Under the pieces are notes generated by a model. That model searched no databases. It was not told where the DNA came from and saw only the letters and a program-made list of their open reading frames with translations. From Heracleum sosnowskyi (Eukaryota; Streptophyta; Magnoliopsida; Apiales; Apiaceae): a DNA stretch of 64,000 bases. The position numbers were made by a program, and so were the translations under genes. The DNA lies in the NCBI GenBank assembly GCA_030848705.1, contig CM061238.1:52863133-52927132 (forward strand), in the 5' to 3' direction. Below are positions 11,930 through 24,658 of this stretch, in pieces. Numbering within the stretch: the first letter of the stretch is position 1; the number at the start of each line of letters is the position of its first letter.

Positions 11930-14213
11930 CCCCGCTTGCACATGATGCTGATATTGATCTCAGCGCTCCTTCATCTTCGCAGTAGCCTCTAGCTGTCTCT
12001 CAGAAACATCCGCGTGAGGTACTAATCTTTTTGTTGTAATTTAGAGAATAGTTTATTGAATATATGTATGATTGTTGCATTACCATGTTATTAATGGTTG
12101 AGACTACTAATTCTCCTGCTTCACCTACGCACGATGTCTCCTATAAACGTCCCCGTCAGGTAATAATCTATAATGCTAGGTTTATTTCGAGTCACTGGCC
12201 ATGGAAATATGGAACTGATTGGTGTATTGACATGTAATTGCAGGTTGAGAGTTCAATTGATCATGTTATACAACCGACGCCAGTATCTGACCCCCCTCTT
12301 GTTCATATTGAGGTACAAAGCCTTTTTGTTTTACTTTAGAGAATACCTTTTTTTGAATATTTGAATTAGGTTTGTATCTGAATGTAATTTTAGGTTGGAA
12401 ATAGTGCTCCTTCTCCTTCACAGTTGACCCTGGTATCTACCCCCTATTCCTCCTTCTACACAACAGGTATCAGAGCGGTCTTCTCCACCGGTTGTTGAGG
12501 TACTTCTTCTTGTTGTTTATCTTTATTTGCAACTCGAATATAACTTCTTGTATATAATCCAACATTGAATATGACACATAATGTATTCATAACATTGCAG
12601 GTTACCACTATTCCTCCCGTTACACAGCCGGCCCCAGAATCCGTCCCCCATATTCCTCCTACTACACAGCTGACCCCGGTATCTGTCCCCCCTATTTCTC
12701 CTACTACACTGCAGGTATAACTTATTGCATATGTATTTTAGTGTTATCTTCAATTCCAATATAACTCATAAAAATGTATCTAATTCTTTTATTTAATTGA
12801 ATTGTAGGTTCGCATCGTTACTCCTCCAGAGTTTTCCACTACCAGTGGTGCTGTAGCTGCTGCTGTGAGGTTAACGAGACTACTTGGTGTACGTATCTTG
12901 AATCATATTTTCATTTATATTTCTATTTTTCCTTTTTATTATGAATATTTTTCTGATTCGGGTTATTGACATGTATTTGCAGAGGGAGACAAACGAAGAT
13001 ATATACAAGGACATGTAGAGGCGGGGTGGTGTTAGTGGTGATCTGACGAGGCCACTGAAAAATTGGAAAATTGACTTGTTGTATAGGGTTTGGTGGAGTG
13101 AGAAGCACAATTATGTTTGGTTGGACCATGAGATGACTTTTAGACTTGCTTGGGAGAATGTCCAATGCCTAAAACGCGATCGAGATCTGCAGAGCAGTGT
13201 TGTGGATTGTTATGTTCAGATGTTGAAGTGTAGGGAGTACGACTACACTCTTAGTAGAACGCTAGTCCCTCCATGCAAGAAGTTTTTCTTTTCCTTCAGC
13301 AATTTCATGTGCGTAGCTGGCACTCACATTAAAGACCTGGAGGTAAATTTCTCAAATTTATGCCTTAACATTTACATATCTTGGTTTTCAATTAAAATTC
13401 ACATTAATTGCATTTTCCCCTTAATTCATCAAATTTATCCTTAAAATTCACATTAATTGCATTTTCCCCTTAATTTGTTTAATTCTTGATAATATCCAGC
13501 TAATTCCTCAATTTTATGCTTTAAAATTCACATCAATTGCATTTTATCCTCAATTTATTTAATTCCTGATAATATCCCTTAATTTTGCAGATGCATCCAT
13601 CATGTAGAACACCTAAGGAGTTGGCTTCACTGGAACATTTCTACACTACTTATGGAATACAGGATTGTGGGCCAGACATGGTAGATTGTGATTATGCTTT
13701 CTTCCCCACGTGCACAGGATCTCATTGGATTTTGTTTATTGTGGATCTTAGAAAAATGAAAGTCAATTTAATCGATCCTCTACGAGATGAGAATAATTGT
13801 AACTTTCGGGTGACATACTCAAAGGAGTTTTATATCATGGTAACCTATGCTTTTTAGATTAACAAAGTTAGTTTTATTCATAATGTGTTGTTACTAATTG
13901 TATGTAAATTTTATAGGAAAAATTGTTGTCGTGTATGCTTCATTACTTGCATAAGCAGCGATTTATGGAAGAAAATTTCATGCTTGTTAAGTATGTTAAA
14001 GAGCGGCCGAATCAAGTAGGTGGCTCTGATTGTGGCATGTATGTTTGCCAGTATATGGATGCTATACTTAACGGCATACCATTGCACTTGGCGGTTTGGA
14101 CCCCACCAGATGATATCTTTACCTTCCGGTATCGCATTGCTTGGGAGATTTTTAAAGGGAAAGCTCGAAAGATTTATGAGAATGGGATTAATCGGAGGAA
14201 CGAGGGCCATTAG
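11930..14213 (+). pseudogene. Ulp1-like C48 cysteine protease gene, multi-exon
   Basis: Gene for a SUMO/ubiquitin-like protease-type C48 peptidase. Exons inferred from GT-AG borders and frame: to 12018; 12097-12159; 12244-12312; 12394-12499; 12601-12714; 12808-12888; 12983-13342; 13591-13839; 13917-14213. The small 5' exons encode Pro/Thr/Ser-rich peptide (PTPVSDPPL, PPVTQPAPESVP). The last two hold the catalytic domain: His in CTGSHWILFIVDL, Asp in VNLIDPL, and Gln and Cys in NQVGGSDCGMYVCQY. Lesions: stop in the first exon (LSAPSSSQ-stop), a 106-nt exon out of phase, a 3' border at 12096 lacking AG, and a TAG at 13016. The catalytic exons are intact. Within transposons such proteases are thought to be captured genes; a target is not deducible. 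The 5' end is cut off. Confidence 0.75.
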
Positions 14214-14463
14214 CATAGTTTGGAGATTTGATTTGATTGTATTTGGTTTTATGCTAATTACTTGTCGTGTTGTTGATTTTAAATTTGATTTGTTTGTAAT
14301 GGTTTTGAATTAGTTTATTATCATTTAAGCGTTTAGATTATTGGTTTTGATTTGGTTGAAGCAGAACAGGTTTTTATTGGTTAAACAGGTTTGTAGTTGT
14401 TAAATAGGTTTTTATTGGTTAAACTTGAAGCAGAAATCTTCTACACAGATTTTTCCTGGCACC

Positions 14464-14513
14464 CCGCAATGAGTCATTGCAGCAGTCACAAGCCCCGCAA
14501 TGATTCATTACAC
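14464..14513. repeat. Paired 19-bp palindromes, pair 1
   Basis: Two copies, 14464-14482 and 14495-14513, of a 9-1-9 odd palindrome: CCGCAATGA-G-TCATTGCAG and CCGCAATGA-T-TCATTACAC. They start 31 bp apart with a 12-bp spacer (CAGTCACAAGCC). They lie about 250 bp after the stop of the protease gene. Confidence 0.9.
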
Positions 14514-14520
14514 CAGTCAC

Positions 14521-14790
14521 TTCCTTTTTTTTTCCTTTAGTTTTTTATTGTAAAATTGATTAAAAAATAAATTTAAAAATAATTAGAACATAATAATAAG
14601 CATATAAAAATAAAAAAATTAAGAAAACTAATTAACATGTTAATTTATTATTTTTTATTAAAAAATATGAAAATTTCTAATTTTTAAAGGAAAATTCGAA
14701 AAAATTGAGCAAAAATTGAATTTTTTATTATTAAATTGAGTCACAATTTTAGAATTATATACTTAACATTTTCTTAAAGGATAGATGTGG
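14521..14790. repeat. AT-rich repeat, copy 1
   Basis: A block of about 270 bp with words shared by copies 2 and 3: CCTTTAG then TTTTTTATTGTAAAATT, AACATAATAATAAGCATATA, AGAAAACTAATTAA, and AATTTCTAATTTTTAAAGG followed by AAAATTCGAAAAAATTG. It ends GGATAGATGTGGCATTCCTGG, where the 5S-like sequence begins. It is non-coding. Confidence 0.85.
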
Positions 14791-14799
14791 CATTCCTGG

Positions 14800-14888
14800 T
14801 CGAGTGGTAATATATCGATCAAAACTCTGAAGTTAAGCGTGCTCGGGATGGAGCACTACTACGATGGCTGACCCCCTAAGAAGTGTTT
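14800..14888 (+). pseudogene. 5S rRNA-derived sequence
   Basis: AACTCTGAAGTTAAGCGTGC then TCGGG at 14823-14847 matches the internal-promoter A-box region of plant 5S rRNA (AACTCCGAAGTTAAGCGTGC). The following GAGCACTACTACGATGGCTG then ACCCCCTAAGAAG resembles GAGTAGTACTAGGATGGGTG then ACCTCCTGGGAAG. Upstream, GTGGTAATATATCGATC can be aligned loosely to the 5S start. Several substitutions and a missing 5' part make it a pseudogene or transposon-borne segment. It lies exactly between AT-rich copies 1 and 2. Cassandra-type LTRs and SINE3-like elements also carry 5S sequence; neither context is evident here. Confidence 0.8.
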
Positions 14889-14892
14889 TTTC

Positions 14893-15185
14893 TTTCTCCT
14901 TTTTTTCCTTTAGATTTTTTTATTGTAAAATTCATTAAAATTAAATTTAAAATAATTAGAACATAATAATAAGCATATAAAAATAATAAAATTAAGAAAA
15001 CTAATTAAAATGTTAATTTATTATTTTTAAATTAAAAAATATGAAAATTTCTAATTTTTAAAGGAAAATTCGAAAAAATTGAGTAAAAATTGAATTTTTT
15101 ATTGTTAATCCGAGTCACAATTTTAGAATAATATACTTAATATTTTCATAAAGGATAGATGTGGCATTCCTGGGAAGTTTTTATT
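14893..15185. repeat. AT-rich repeat, copy 2
   Basis: Tandem second copy of the block at 14521-14790, with the same internal word order and only small indels. It also ends GGATAGATGTGGCATTCCTGG, but GAAGTTTTTATT follows directly, so the 5S-like segment after copy 1 is missing here apart from a possible CCTGGGAAGT remnant. Confidence 0.85.
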
Positions 15186-15256
15186 TTTTTCCTTTTTTTT
15201 AAATAAATATTAAGTCAAAAATATTTTCAAGCTGGAAAATGTGGAAGTAACAAGCC

Positions 15257-15306
15257 CCGCAATGAGTCAATGCGGTAGTCACGAGCCCCGCAATGACGCA
15301 TTGCGG
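15257..15306. repeat. Paired 19-bp palindromes, pair 2
   Basis: CCGCAATGA-G-TCAATGCGG (15257-15275) and CCGCAATGA-C-GCATTGCGG (15288-15306), start-to-start 31 bp, with spacer TAGTCACGAGCC nearly identical to pair 1. Gypsy B begins 40 bp further on. Confidence 0.9.
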
Positions 15307-15345
15307 GTGGAAGTAACTTAACAGTCGGGGACCTTTGACCGAGAC

Positions 15346-18300
15346 TGTAACACCCCCAGACCCGGGGTCAGGAATCTGGGTTGTCACGCTCCATCAATTA
15401 TACAATACCTGTATTACTTACAACATTCTAATAATATAACTCCAAAAGACCCCAATCACTTACGCACACACACACAAGTTATAGCCTTGGAAATGAGCAA
15501 CAATAAGTAATATTTGTTATTACAAATCAAATGTACTATCTAGGATCTCATCTATCATTTACAACCTCTACCTGAAGTTAAAAATAATAGACCTCACAAT
15601 TCTATACAAGGTTTAATAATACAAACCTATTCGAAAACAATTCTTACTAACTCAGTCTACAGCTGTTCTGCTAAATCCGACAGTATCCATCTTGCTGAAC
15701 TAACTCATGGGTGGTCTCTCCATTCCCTTGCTCTCTTAACACGAGGTGAATCAGCAATGTTTTCTTCATGCTGAAATATTTAATAAAGCAAGAATGAGCT
15801 AATAGTGCTCAGCAAGAAATCTATCCCAGTTTAAATCTTTAAACCTTTTAGGAAGATAATCCATATGGGATCCATGTTTAAAACTACTAGGGTTTATCCC
15901 CAAAATAGTATATCGTTCAAAATACCGTATGATTTATAATCATACTCAAATACTTTTCGTAAATCCTTTTAGGGATCCTTGGTATCAAGATGATAAACCA
16001 AGTCTCAAAACATCTCTTTTTAAAATAGATATTAATATTGGAATCAAGGCTTAAACCCATCCATTGATTCAAAATACTATACAATTCAATATACTGTATA
16101 TCTTAAATGACTTCTCCACATATATACATGCATATCTATTTAGATATCTCATACTGTTCAAAATACTGTAAAATATCAGTAATGAACACCTTTTTGAAGC
16201 TGTTGGGTTGTGATATATAAAAGAAGCAAGAATGAGCACTATAGCTCGACAATAATATATAGCAACATAATCATATATGTGAGCTGATATCATAGCTGAA
16301 AGCTTTTAAAACCTCATTCGTATATAGAATGATATATTGGATACTCTTTTCGTCAGAACATGCAATGTAGTTCAAATACTATACACGGAACATCATTGTT
16401 CAATTTCTGTCACATTATCGGTAACTCAGCACCTAGGCTTTCGTTACAATGTGCAGCACAATTCCAAGTGGAAGAAGGGGATATACTGGAGCACCACGAT
16501 ACACGATGATCAGTCGTTGTATCGCAAAACATTTCTTTCTACTAGTAGTGGATGAAAACCTTTTCATGGTTATCACCCCAGCCGCATACGGGCTATCATT
16601 AGCGTCCCGGTACCCGAAGTACCTCAGCTAAAGTTGTGTCCCGGCATTCGTAGTACCTCTGCTAAATTTGCATGTGCGTCCCGGTACTCGTAATGCCTCT
16701 GCTTATATAACACCTCCAGTCCCTTGATGAATCCTATCATTATAACCGGAACCGAACTTAATCGTCGTTCCCCGAGCGTCATGCTAGCTCGTTGATAGGT
16801 TTGAACTCTTTATCATACTTACTTCCGGAAATTTTGAGGAAGTTATAACAAGATGTGGGTTGGCCGTTGCCAACTGACAGAGGATATATCATAAACCCTT
16901 TTTAAAATCACGACCTGGGAGTTAATCGGAATTTTTCTGAAATTATCGAGATTGGAATACTCGGATTGGATAGGGAAGGCAACCCAAGATACGAGTATTC
17001 TCGAGGAATAGAAGAAGCAAAACCATTTGCTCGACCTTTAAAACTGGATTCCCAATTTTTGATGAGTTAGGAAATATTTAATCGCATTTAACTACCTTTA
17101 ACTATCTTAAGATAATAGTTGGGAATCTCTATTTTAATACCTTTTCTGAAAATCAGAAATTTATATTTGTGTGTAAATAATAGAACCTTTAATCATATAA
17201 TAAGGTTCTATGATTTTAAATCATATTTGGAATATTTAATAAATACCCAAATAATAAATATTAAATTATTATTCAATATAAAACACTTAAGTGAATATTC
17301 GAAATAATATTCACTTATTTAAATAATATTCAAATAATAAATATTGAATTATTATTCAATATAAAACACTTAAGTGAATATTCAAAATAATATTCACTTA
17401 TTTAAATAATATTCAAATAATATATATTATAATATTATTTAAATATCTCGCCTTAAATATCCAATTATATAGATATTGGAATATTTAATATACCCTTAAA
17501 GTATAACCGTTCCTGGAACCTTCCAGTTTCTGACAGTAGTTTAAAACAAAATAATAATTTGACTCCCGGTCTATGTTTTTTAAAACCATCGTACAAGTAC
17601 TCTATACTTAGAGTCTTTAATCCTTAACCTTGGTATATATCTAGTACTTAGCTATCATATAAACTTTATACCTTATACCGCTTTTTACAAAGCAAAACAA
17701 TTTCACGTTATTTTACAGCATAAAGCAGCATATATAGCAATATCACAACACATATCACAACAGCATCATTATATGGTACAGGGTTTGAAAACTTGCATAT
17801 TATTGTATGCATATAATACATTTGAAATCATGCATCTATCATATGCATATTAACATCTTCATCGTTTTAAATCCAAACACATCCATATACAATGTACGGT
17901 TTGAAAACATGCATAATATTGTATGCATATATTACATTTGAAAACGTGCATCTATCATATGCATCATCAGAATATGGTACTTTAAAACATAGCATGGAAT
18001 AAGAAAACTTGCCTCGGGTCCTTGGTTGTTAGGGGTTCAAGAACTTGCCGGGAAATCTATAAACAAAGAAATACCCGATCAGTCCCCTGGCTTAATCATT
18101 TAAAGTGCATTTAACTTAAGCACTAACGTTCTATTAACGAACATCAAATGTCTCGCTCTTGGCCGCTTATAACCTTATGACATTCCTTAAACTCTTAAGT
18201 CAAAAGTTTGGGTGGAAATCCATTCACAAATCCCAAGTATTTATCCTTTACCACTTCCTTGTTTTAAACCATCCCCTTAAGGGTATTTCACTCGCGCAAC

Positions 18301-19970
18301 CTTCGTTCGCGTATTTTTATAAAATCACCAACTTATCTTTTTAACTCGAACTCTTCTAGGCTTCCTTTCCTTATTATACATACTAGTATCCATTTTAATA
18401 TCTCAATCCAATTCCAATTTTAAAGGGCTTGATCCCTATCTCAAAGTTCATACAATGAACTATCTCGTTCCGCGAAACCGCTTTTACTAAAACGGACGCT
18501 ATTCCTAAACCGTAAACCAAAACGATACAATTATTTCGCCAAAGTAATCTAGGAAACAGAGCCTACATGCTCATGGTCAGAAACCTCAAGGGTATGCCCT
18601 GTTTTGCAGTCATAGTTTCTGTCTAAACTACCTAAGTAAAAATCGACATGGTAACGGCGCTTACGCGTAATTCCCGTGTTTTAAAACACTCCAACCAATC
18701 TACAATCCACCATCAATCAATCCACCAATCAAACTCAAACTAATACTTCCATTTTCTTTCTAAACAAGGTCACACCCTAAACCACAAGTTCATCCACAAC
18801 TTAACCATCAAACATGCTTAAAATCATGCATACATGCTATATTCTAACATAGATTCAATCTAACACTTCTAACTTACTAGATCAATCAAAACTCATAAAA
18901 AGAAAGAAGTTTATACCTTCCTTGGATGCTAACAAAGGCTATATATGGTTGATATATCCTTCCTTGCACCTTAACTATGTTAAACAAACCTAAGATCATC
19001 AAAACAAAACAAGATTCTATGAGTTTACTATTCACATCACTATTCATCATCAACTTTAAATCCAATTTTGATCAAGCTATCATACATGGATGGGGCTAAG
19101 ATTAGAGATCTACCTTGGATATAGGATGAGGGTGATTTAGAGCCCAAGAACATGATTTTTGGTGGAGTGGAAGTATGAGCAAAAGTTTTAAGGACTTTGA
19201 AGATGAAGAATAGCCGAATGTTGCTTCACCTTGATACTTCTCTTTTTGCTTTTGTTTTTCTTTGATTTTATTTTCTTTTGTTTTGTCTAATTAATCCTCA
19301 AGACTTGTCATCTGATTTGTGTGGTTAATAAGAGTGCTTGTCATCAATGACAAGGCTCATTTTGAGCTTGTGGTTGTGGTGAAAGTGGTGACAAGGTGGT
19401 GATTCACCACTTTGTCATCACTTGGTCATGCTTATGTCATCTCCTTGCATCATGCTTATGTCATCCTTTGCATCCTCAATTCTTTTATATATTGCACTTG
19501 ATGATCTCATATAATACTCCTCCTTTGGTTAGGGTTTAATCCATAATTTATTACGCTTTTGTTTCGCGATAGTTTCTAGTGGTTTTAAAGACGTTTCCCT
19601 ATACCAAAGCGAGGGTACTTCCTTTATCCTTCCATTACCTTGGTTTAATATATGATCCTAGATTTCTCACCTTGGCTTAAGATATGATCATGTATTTCTC
19701 ATTCCACATACTTTCTTAAAACGATCAAATCAATACGTTCTTGATTGTCTAGTGAATAGTGACTTAAAACTCGGATGGGAATCTTCTGATTCTGATCGCG
19801 TTTACATACACTTATTTTTCCTATACATCAATAATATAACCTCGAAACATTCATTCCATATCATCCACATAGTGTGGTCTGAAAAATTTTCCATCAACAA
19901 ATTTACTATTCATCACATTTACTATTCATCAAAAATTTTTAATTAAGTCCAAAATTTGGGGTTATTACAG
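15346..19970 (-). repeat. Gypsy B 3' LTR
   Basis: Unusually long LTR of 4,625 bp, near-identical by eye to 24659-29353, including shared non-coding ORFs at matching places (16069 and 25382; 18159 and 27555). It contains an AT-rich tandem repeat (about 17240-17420) with two units of about 83 bp and a further partial copy. No gene-like content seen. Confidence 0.93.
17240..17420. repeat. 83-bp tandem repeat in 3' LTR (two units)
   Basis: Two adjacent units built of AATATTGAATTATTATTC, AATATAAAACACTTAAGTG and AATATTCACTTATTTAAATA. The same place in the 5' LTR (26553-26820) has three units, which accounts for most of the length difference between the LTRs. Confidence 0.85.
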
Positions 19971-19983
19971 TCTCCCCTACTTA
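19971..19983 (-). other. Polypurine tract of gypsy B
   Basis: The minus strand reads AAGTAGGGGAGAC immediately before the 3' LTR, in the position of a plus-strand priming site. Confidence 0.75.
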
Positions 19984-22330
19984 AAAGGATTCCGTCCCGG
20001 AATCTAAGAAAATTGCCGAGGTTACTCTTTCAATATAGAAATCTCCAGTCTCCAGGTTGACTCTTCAACCCTCTGGTCTCATTACAACTCTTACTCATTC
20101 CGGTCTATGATATCTACCGGGCGCTCTATATAAGCCAATTCTAGTTGTACTATTATACACCCATTTATATCAACATCCGACTACTCTTGCAGTCGACGGT
20201 ACAACGCTTACCATAACTTCGGTTCTCTGAAATGTTTCTTCCGGTTGGTCCGTCGGTCTACGGATCCTACGTAGTGCTCGCACTCAACTTGTTGCCAAAC
20301 ATGTTTGGAACACTCCTCCCGTATCGAGAGTTCAATCATTGGTCCTTATCTGACACGATGGTGACTGGAACTCCACGTCACCCAATTATCTATTTTGCAA
20401 CTTTTCGATTTAAGATCTTTTGCTAAAACAAAATATGAGTAGACCCATTTGATTCATCAATTATAGCTCAATTGACGTCATAGTCCAACTCGATTCTTGT
20501 TGATCCTATCACAGAATCCATTATAGTAAAATTACATTCCTAATCAGGAATCTCTACTAACTGTGATAGTCAACTAGGTCTTTGTTCTGCCTTCATTTTC
20601 TGACATATCCAATATTCGTTTGCCAATCGATAAATCCTTTTATTTATCCGGTTACTTATAACATTTCCTTAACTTTCTTTAATCTCGGTGTAGCTGTCTC
20701 TTTATGACAGATCTTTATTCCTTAATTTATTCAGGCTCAATCAGGACTTTTAAATAATCCTTGTTGTACTCTTAACTTCAAACTTCATCCTTTCAGTTCC
20801 TCTTATTAGTCTTTCTGAAAATTAGCATCCTTTATCTCTTGATCATTAGGAATCCCAACTTGGTAAAAATACCTTATGATTCCTCTATTATCTTTCTCAG
20901 TCTTTAATGCTTTCTCCAACATTGACTTCCTACCTTCACTTGTCATTCGTTCTTGACATAACTGTATTTTCTGTAGCAAATCCGGTTGCATTGCAATCTC
21001 AAATAGTCTCTCAGTACCATTTCCGGTTATTTTAACTTCAATTTCCATTTTCTCAAATCCTTGGATTAACTTTATCCGATGATGTTATCATCTTAAGTCT
21101 CTCAGACTAAGGGCATCGGCCACCACATTGGCCTTCCCTGGGTGGTAAAGAATCCCACCGTCATAATTCTGGATTAGCCTTAGAGCTATCTTTTCTGTTC
21201 TCATGTTAAGTTCTTTCTCGGAGAGTGTATCTAATGCTCTTATGATTTGTATAATCTCGCACTTCTTCCCATGCAATTAGTGCCTCCAAATATTTAAAGC
21301 GAAAACTATCGCTGCCAATTCTAAGTCATGCGTAGGGTATCTGATTTCGTTCTCCTTTAACTGTCTGGATGCATACGCAATTACTGTTCCGTGCTGCACA
21401 AGCACACACCCTTATCCTTTATGCGGTGCGTCGCTGTAGATCACCAAATCTCTCTTCCCGTCTGGCAGTACTAGCACAGGGCAGTGATTAGTCTCTTCTT
21501 TAATTCTTGGAAACTTTTCTCTCCGCATTGCTTCTAACACCGTCTTCAAACGTTCTGCGTGTTCTTCCTCTGTCTAGGAGCAGACTAAAATATCATCGAT
21601 AAAACTATGACACACTTGTCCAAATACTTCTTGAAAAGTCTATTCAGCACGTCCGTGAAAGATGCAAGACATTCGTTAGCCCAAATGATATCACTAAAAC
21701 TCGTAGTGTCCATTCCTAGTGCGAAACGCAGTCTTGGGCACGTCCTCGGGTTTAATCTTCAATTGGTGGTATCCAGTTCTCAAATAAATCTCCAAAAATT
21801 TAACCGCATCGCGTAGTTAGTCGAACAAATCATCGATCCTTGGCAGAGGTATTACTTCTTAATCGTTAGCCTATTCGGCTCTCGGTAGTCTAGGCGCAAC
21901 CTCATGTTGTCGTCCCTTTTTCTTCACCAATTAACACTGGCGTATCCCACAGTGACGTAATTGGTCTTATCATTCCTTCCCCTAACTATTTCTATAATTG
22001 AGCGACTAATTTCTTCATCTCGGTTGGAGCTAGTCGGTACGGGGCCTTCGAAACTGGCGCCGTTCTTGGAGCTAATTCTAAACCAGACTTTATTTCCCTA
22101 TCCGAAAGATCTTCTGGAAATACATCCTCGAATTCGTTGATGACAGGGATATTCCGCATACTCGGTACTTTCCGTTTCGTATCCATCACAGTCGCTAAAC
22201 AAGTTTCATCTTCTTGGAGGTCAAACATTTCCTCGTCCGACAATCTGAATTCTTACATTCTTTCTATCACAATCGTTTCATTATCCAAGGTAACAAAATC
22301 AGTCGTTTCAAACGTTTCGTTATTCTGAAT
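19980..22330 (-). pseudogene. Gypsy B pol remnant (RT, RNase H, integrase)
   Basis: Decayed Ty3/gypsy pol on the minus strand. In order: VINEFEDVFPEDL and APVSKAPYRLAPTEMKKL (RT entry, 22150-22000); IKPEDVPKTAFRTR and IDDILVC (RT catalytic region, about 21750-21590); LVIYSDAPHKG and LHGKKCE (RNase H, about 21450-21270); NYDGGILYHPGKANVVADAL (21160-21110); MEIEVKITGNGTERLFEIA (linker, 21048); HGVPVTIVSDKDQ (integrase core, about 20380); RFRDGILLSRGDCNNP (pol C-terminus at the LTR). Many stops and frameshifts occur throughout, and RNase H follows the RT palm directly, so the thumb and connection are deleted. No chromodomain is visible. It cannot encode a working polyprotein. Confidence 0.85.
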
Positions 22331-24642
22331 TCGCATCATGCGAAACAACCTTGGCAATTTCCGTAAACTTCAATTCATAACTTGTCGTACTCATTCGTTT
22401 TAGATCTCAGCTTCAACACTCTACTTTTCCAAATACTAAGGAAAATACTTGCATGGTACCAAGAATACTTCAAGCAACTGAATGCTTTATATAAAAAAAA
22501 CTTTGTAAAATTCTCGCTGAGGGGGCGACCTGGTTAGGTCTCAATCAAATTATCGTTTGAAAATCTTCCCACCATACTTCACTGCATACAAATGCATCGT
22601 GAATTCATTTATATAAATTTGACCGAAAGTTGAACTTAGTAATACAATAACTAGTTCATTTCAATAAACATTAACAACTAGCTGAACAAAATTTTGCTAG
22701 TTCGATTAGCTTGGGACGCAGCATCTAGCTAGGATGATTAGCTAGATTTTCATCATATCATTAAAATTTCAACTAGTTAGAACAATTAACTAGTAAATCG
22801 CAATGGCACATACAATTAGCCAGTTTCAATTTAATAGTACAAACTCTCAACATCGTAGTCAAAGAAGAAACACAATTTTGACTACTCGGATAACGAATTA
22901 AAAGAAAGAGTAAATAAGTTTGGGACGAACAAGGTAATTATAATCCTTGAATAAAATGTATGATCTGAATAGAAAATTCTGGGTATCGGAACAATCGATA
23001 ACCTCTCAATAAACATTTCTTATCAGTGAAACGGTCCACCCAAAGGTGTCTCCGTACATAAACTTTGTCAAATTCTCCAATAGGATTGAATTCGGACTAT
23101 CAATATCAAATTGATATCCTTTCTACGATTTCAACGTCAGATGTACAAATCTCATCTTAAATAGAGAGAAGAATTCTCGAGTAATTTCTGAAATTTATAT
23201 CATCCATGTTTTTAAATAAACAGTTTGATATTTATGAACTCGACTGAGGAGTCCAAGTATGAAAGAAGAAATCACATTTCAAGATAATCGTTAAAGAATA
23301 CTCGTCAAATAATGAAGGGAATATTAACCGAACATTCCTTGAATAAATAAAAGAATAAAGAATAAAATATAGACCTAGAAGGATAGATGAAAAATGGTTC
23401 CCTCTTCAGGTCGTCCTGAAACATGAACAATATGCTCCGGTGAGTAATGGTAACTTAATTCTGCGTATTTAACCTTTAAGGTAATGAGTGGAGGAAAGAA
23501 AATGAATAAACTGAATATAACAGTTATTGGTTGCATCCCAAATGAAGTAGAAGACTGGAAGCGTTACCTGACATGAACTATTCAAGGTAACATGGGTATG
23601 AACAGTTTTAGATCGAGTAATGCACCAACAAGTAGATACCAAAATGGGTCAATTAGTCCCTCTGAGTGTTCACATCACTTTTTCCAAGAATGATCCTTTC
23701 TTTCTGCCTTTATGCCTTAGGGTACTAACCAACGGTACCTCAACATTGTACAAGTTCGTAAACAGGTCGGGAGTTCGAACATATTTGTCCTTCCGCGATA
23801 GTCGTTCATAGATTGGGCCTCTTACGGCCGCATCACCTATCCACAAAGGTGGAGGTCCATCAACGTTTATGTAATTTCTCAACACTAATCGTATCGAACG
23901 AATCCAACCCCAGGCCACCATAGGTCTCGTTCCTCGTAGGTCCTGAGATTGTCGCATTGCTTGTTGCAATCAAACGTCTCTTTATTAGAATCACGCTATC
24001 CATTCTTCATATCTTTGATTTCCGAGTTGAGCCATCATGGCCTATCGTACAAAATATACTCGCGATGCGATTTAGCGCGTTCGTCTCACGATAACGTTCT
24101 GGTACTATATGTACGCAAAAGTCTTCCTCTTAGGTAACAAAATACCCATCGACGGAAAAGACACCAACTCTGGTGGAATCGTTGTTCTCAAGGATTGGAT
24201 CTTATACACAAGATAATGCCTTAACTAGTCCACGCAATTTAGTAATTCGAATCGCGTAAAGTACTGTAAATGTCTCAATCTTCACATATGCTGCCTTCTC
24301 GTGGCAAACTACGATGAACTACAAACACTTAGGTTCTCACTAAGTCAAGTTATCCATTGGTATTGGCCATTCCGACCTTACCTCAACTGCACAGAGACTC
24401 TGCTCCACTTCTTATCTTAATGTCTTTGATAATCCGGGTATAATTCTAGACATTCGTCTCATCATTATGATGGTCTTCAACGATCCTATTGATCCTCCAA
24501 CAAGTCTTTTACTAAACTCTTTAATCTTAACATCCTCGATGGCACTACCTCCGGTAGTCCACTTAACGAACTCTATATGAGTCCTCACGTCATTCTCTCA
24601 CTTATACTCTTAACAGTCTCATATCCAAGTTTATAACTTAAC
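22331..24642 (-). other. Gypsy B leader region without recognisable gag
   Basis: About 2.3 kb between the primer-binding site and the RT remnant. No zinc knuckle, gag core or protease motif was found on the minus strand. The only substantial minus-strand frame is 23969-23670 (99 aa, including GWIRSIRLVLRNYINVDGPP and GPIYERLSRKDKYVRTPD), which I do not recognise. It could be a relic of a leader ORF. The rest is AT-rich with many CTAG and ACTAGTT words. Confidence 0.5.
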
Positions 24643-24654
24643 TCTCTGATACCA
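24643..24654 (-). other. Primer-binding site of gypsy B
   Basis: The minus strand reads TGGTATCAGAGA, 4 nt from the LTR end at 24659. It matches initiator-Met tRNA except for its last base. Confidence 0.85.
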
Positions 24655-24658
24655 TTTC

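Noticed and set aside
11930..14213. Host SUMO protease gene
   Set aside because: The catalytic motifs fit C48 peptidases, but the gene has stops, an out-of-phase exon and a faulty splice border and lies among transposon repeats. A transposon-borne pseudogene is the better reading.
14800..14888. Functional 5S rRNA gene
   Set aside because: The 5' part is too diverged, the C-box region has substitutions, and it is a lone copy rather than part of an array.
14464..15306. CRISPR-like repeat array
   Set aside because: The 31-bp repeats occur only in pairs with conserved spacers, in a plant nuclear context with introns and retrotransposons.
16069..16631. ORFs repeated at matching places in both gypsy B LTRs
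   Set aside because: They recur only because the LTRs are copies. Composition is low-complexity and no motif is visible.
23670..23969. Functional gag or novel gene in gypsy B
   Set aside because: A 99-aa frame with a plausible composition but no recognised motif, surrounded by stops in a decayed region; mentioned only within the leader-region entry.
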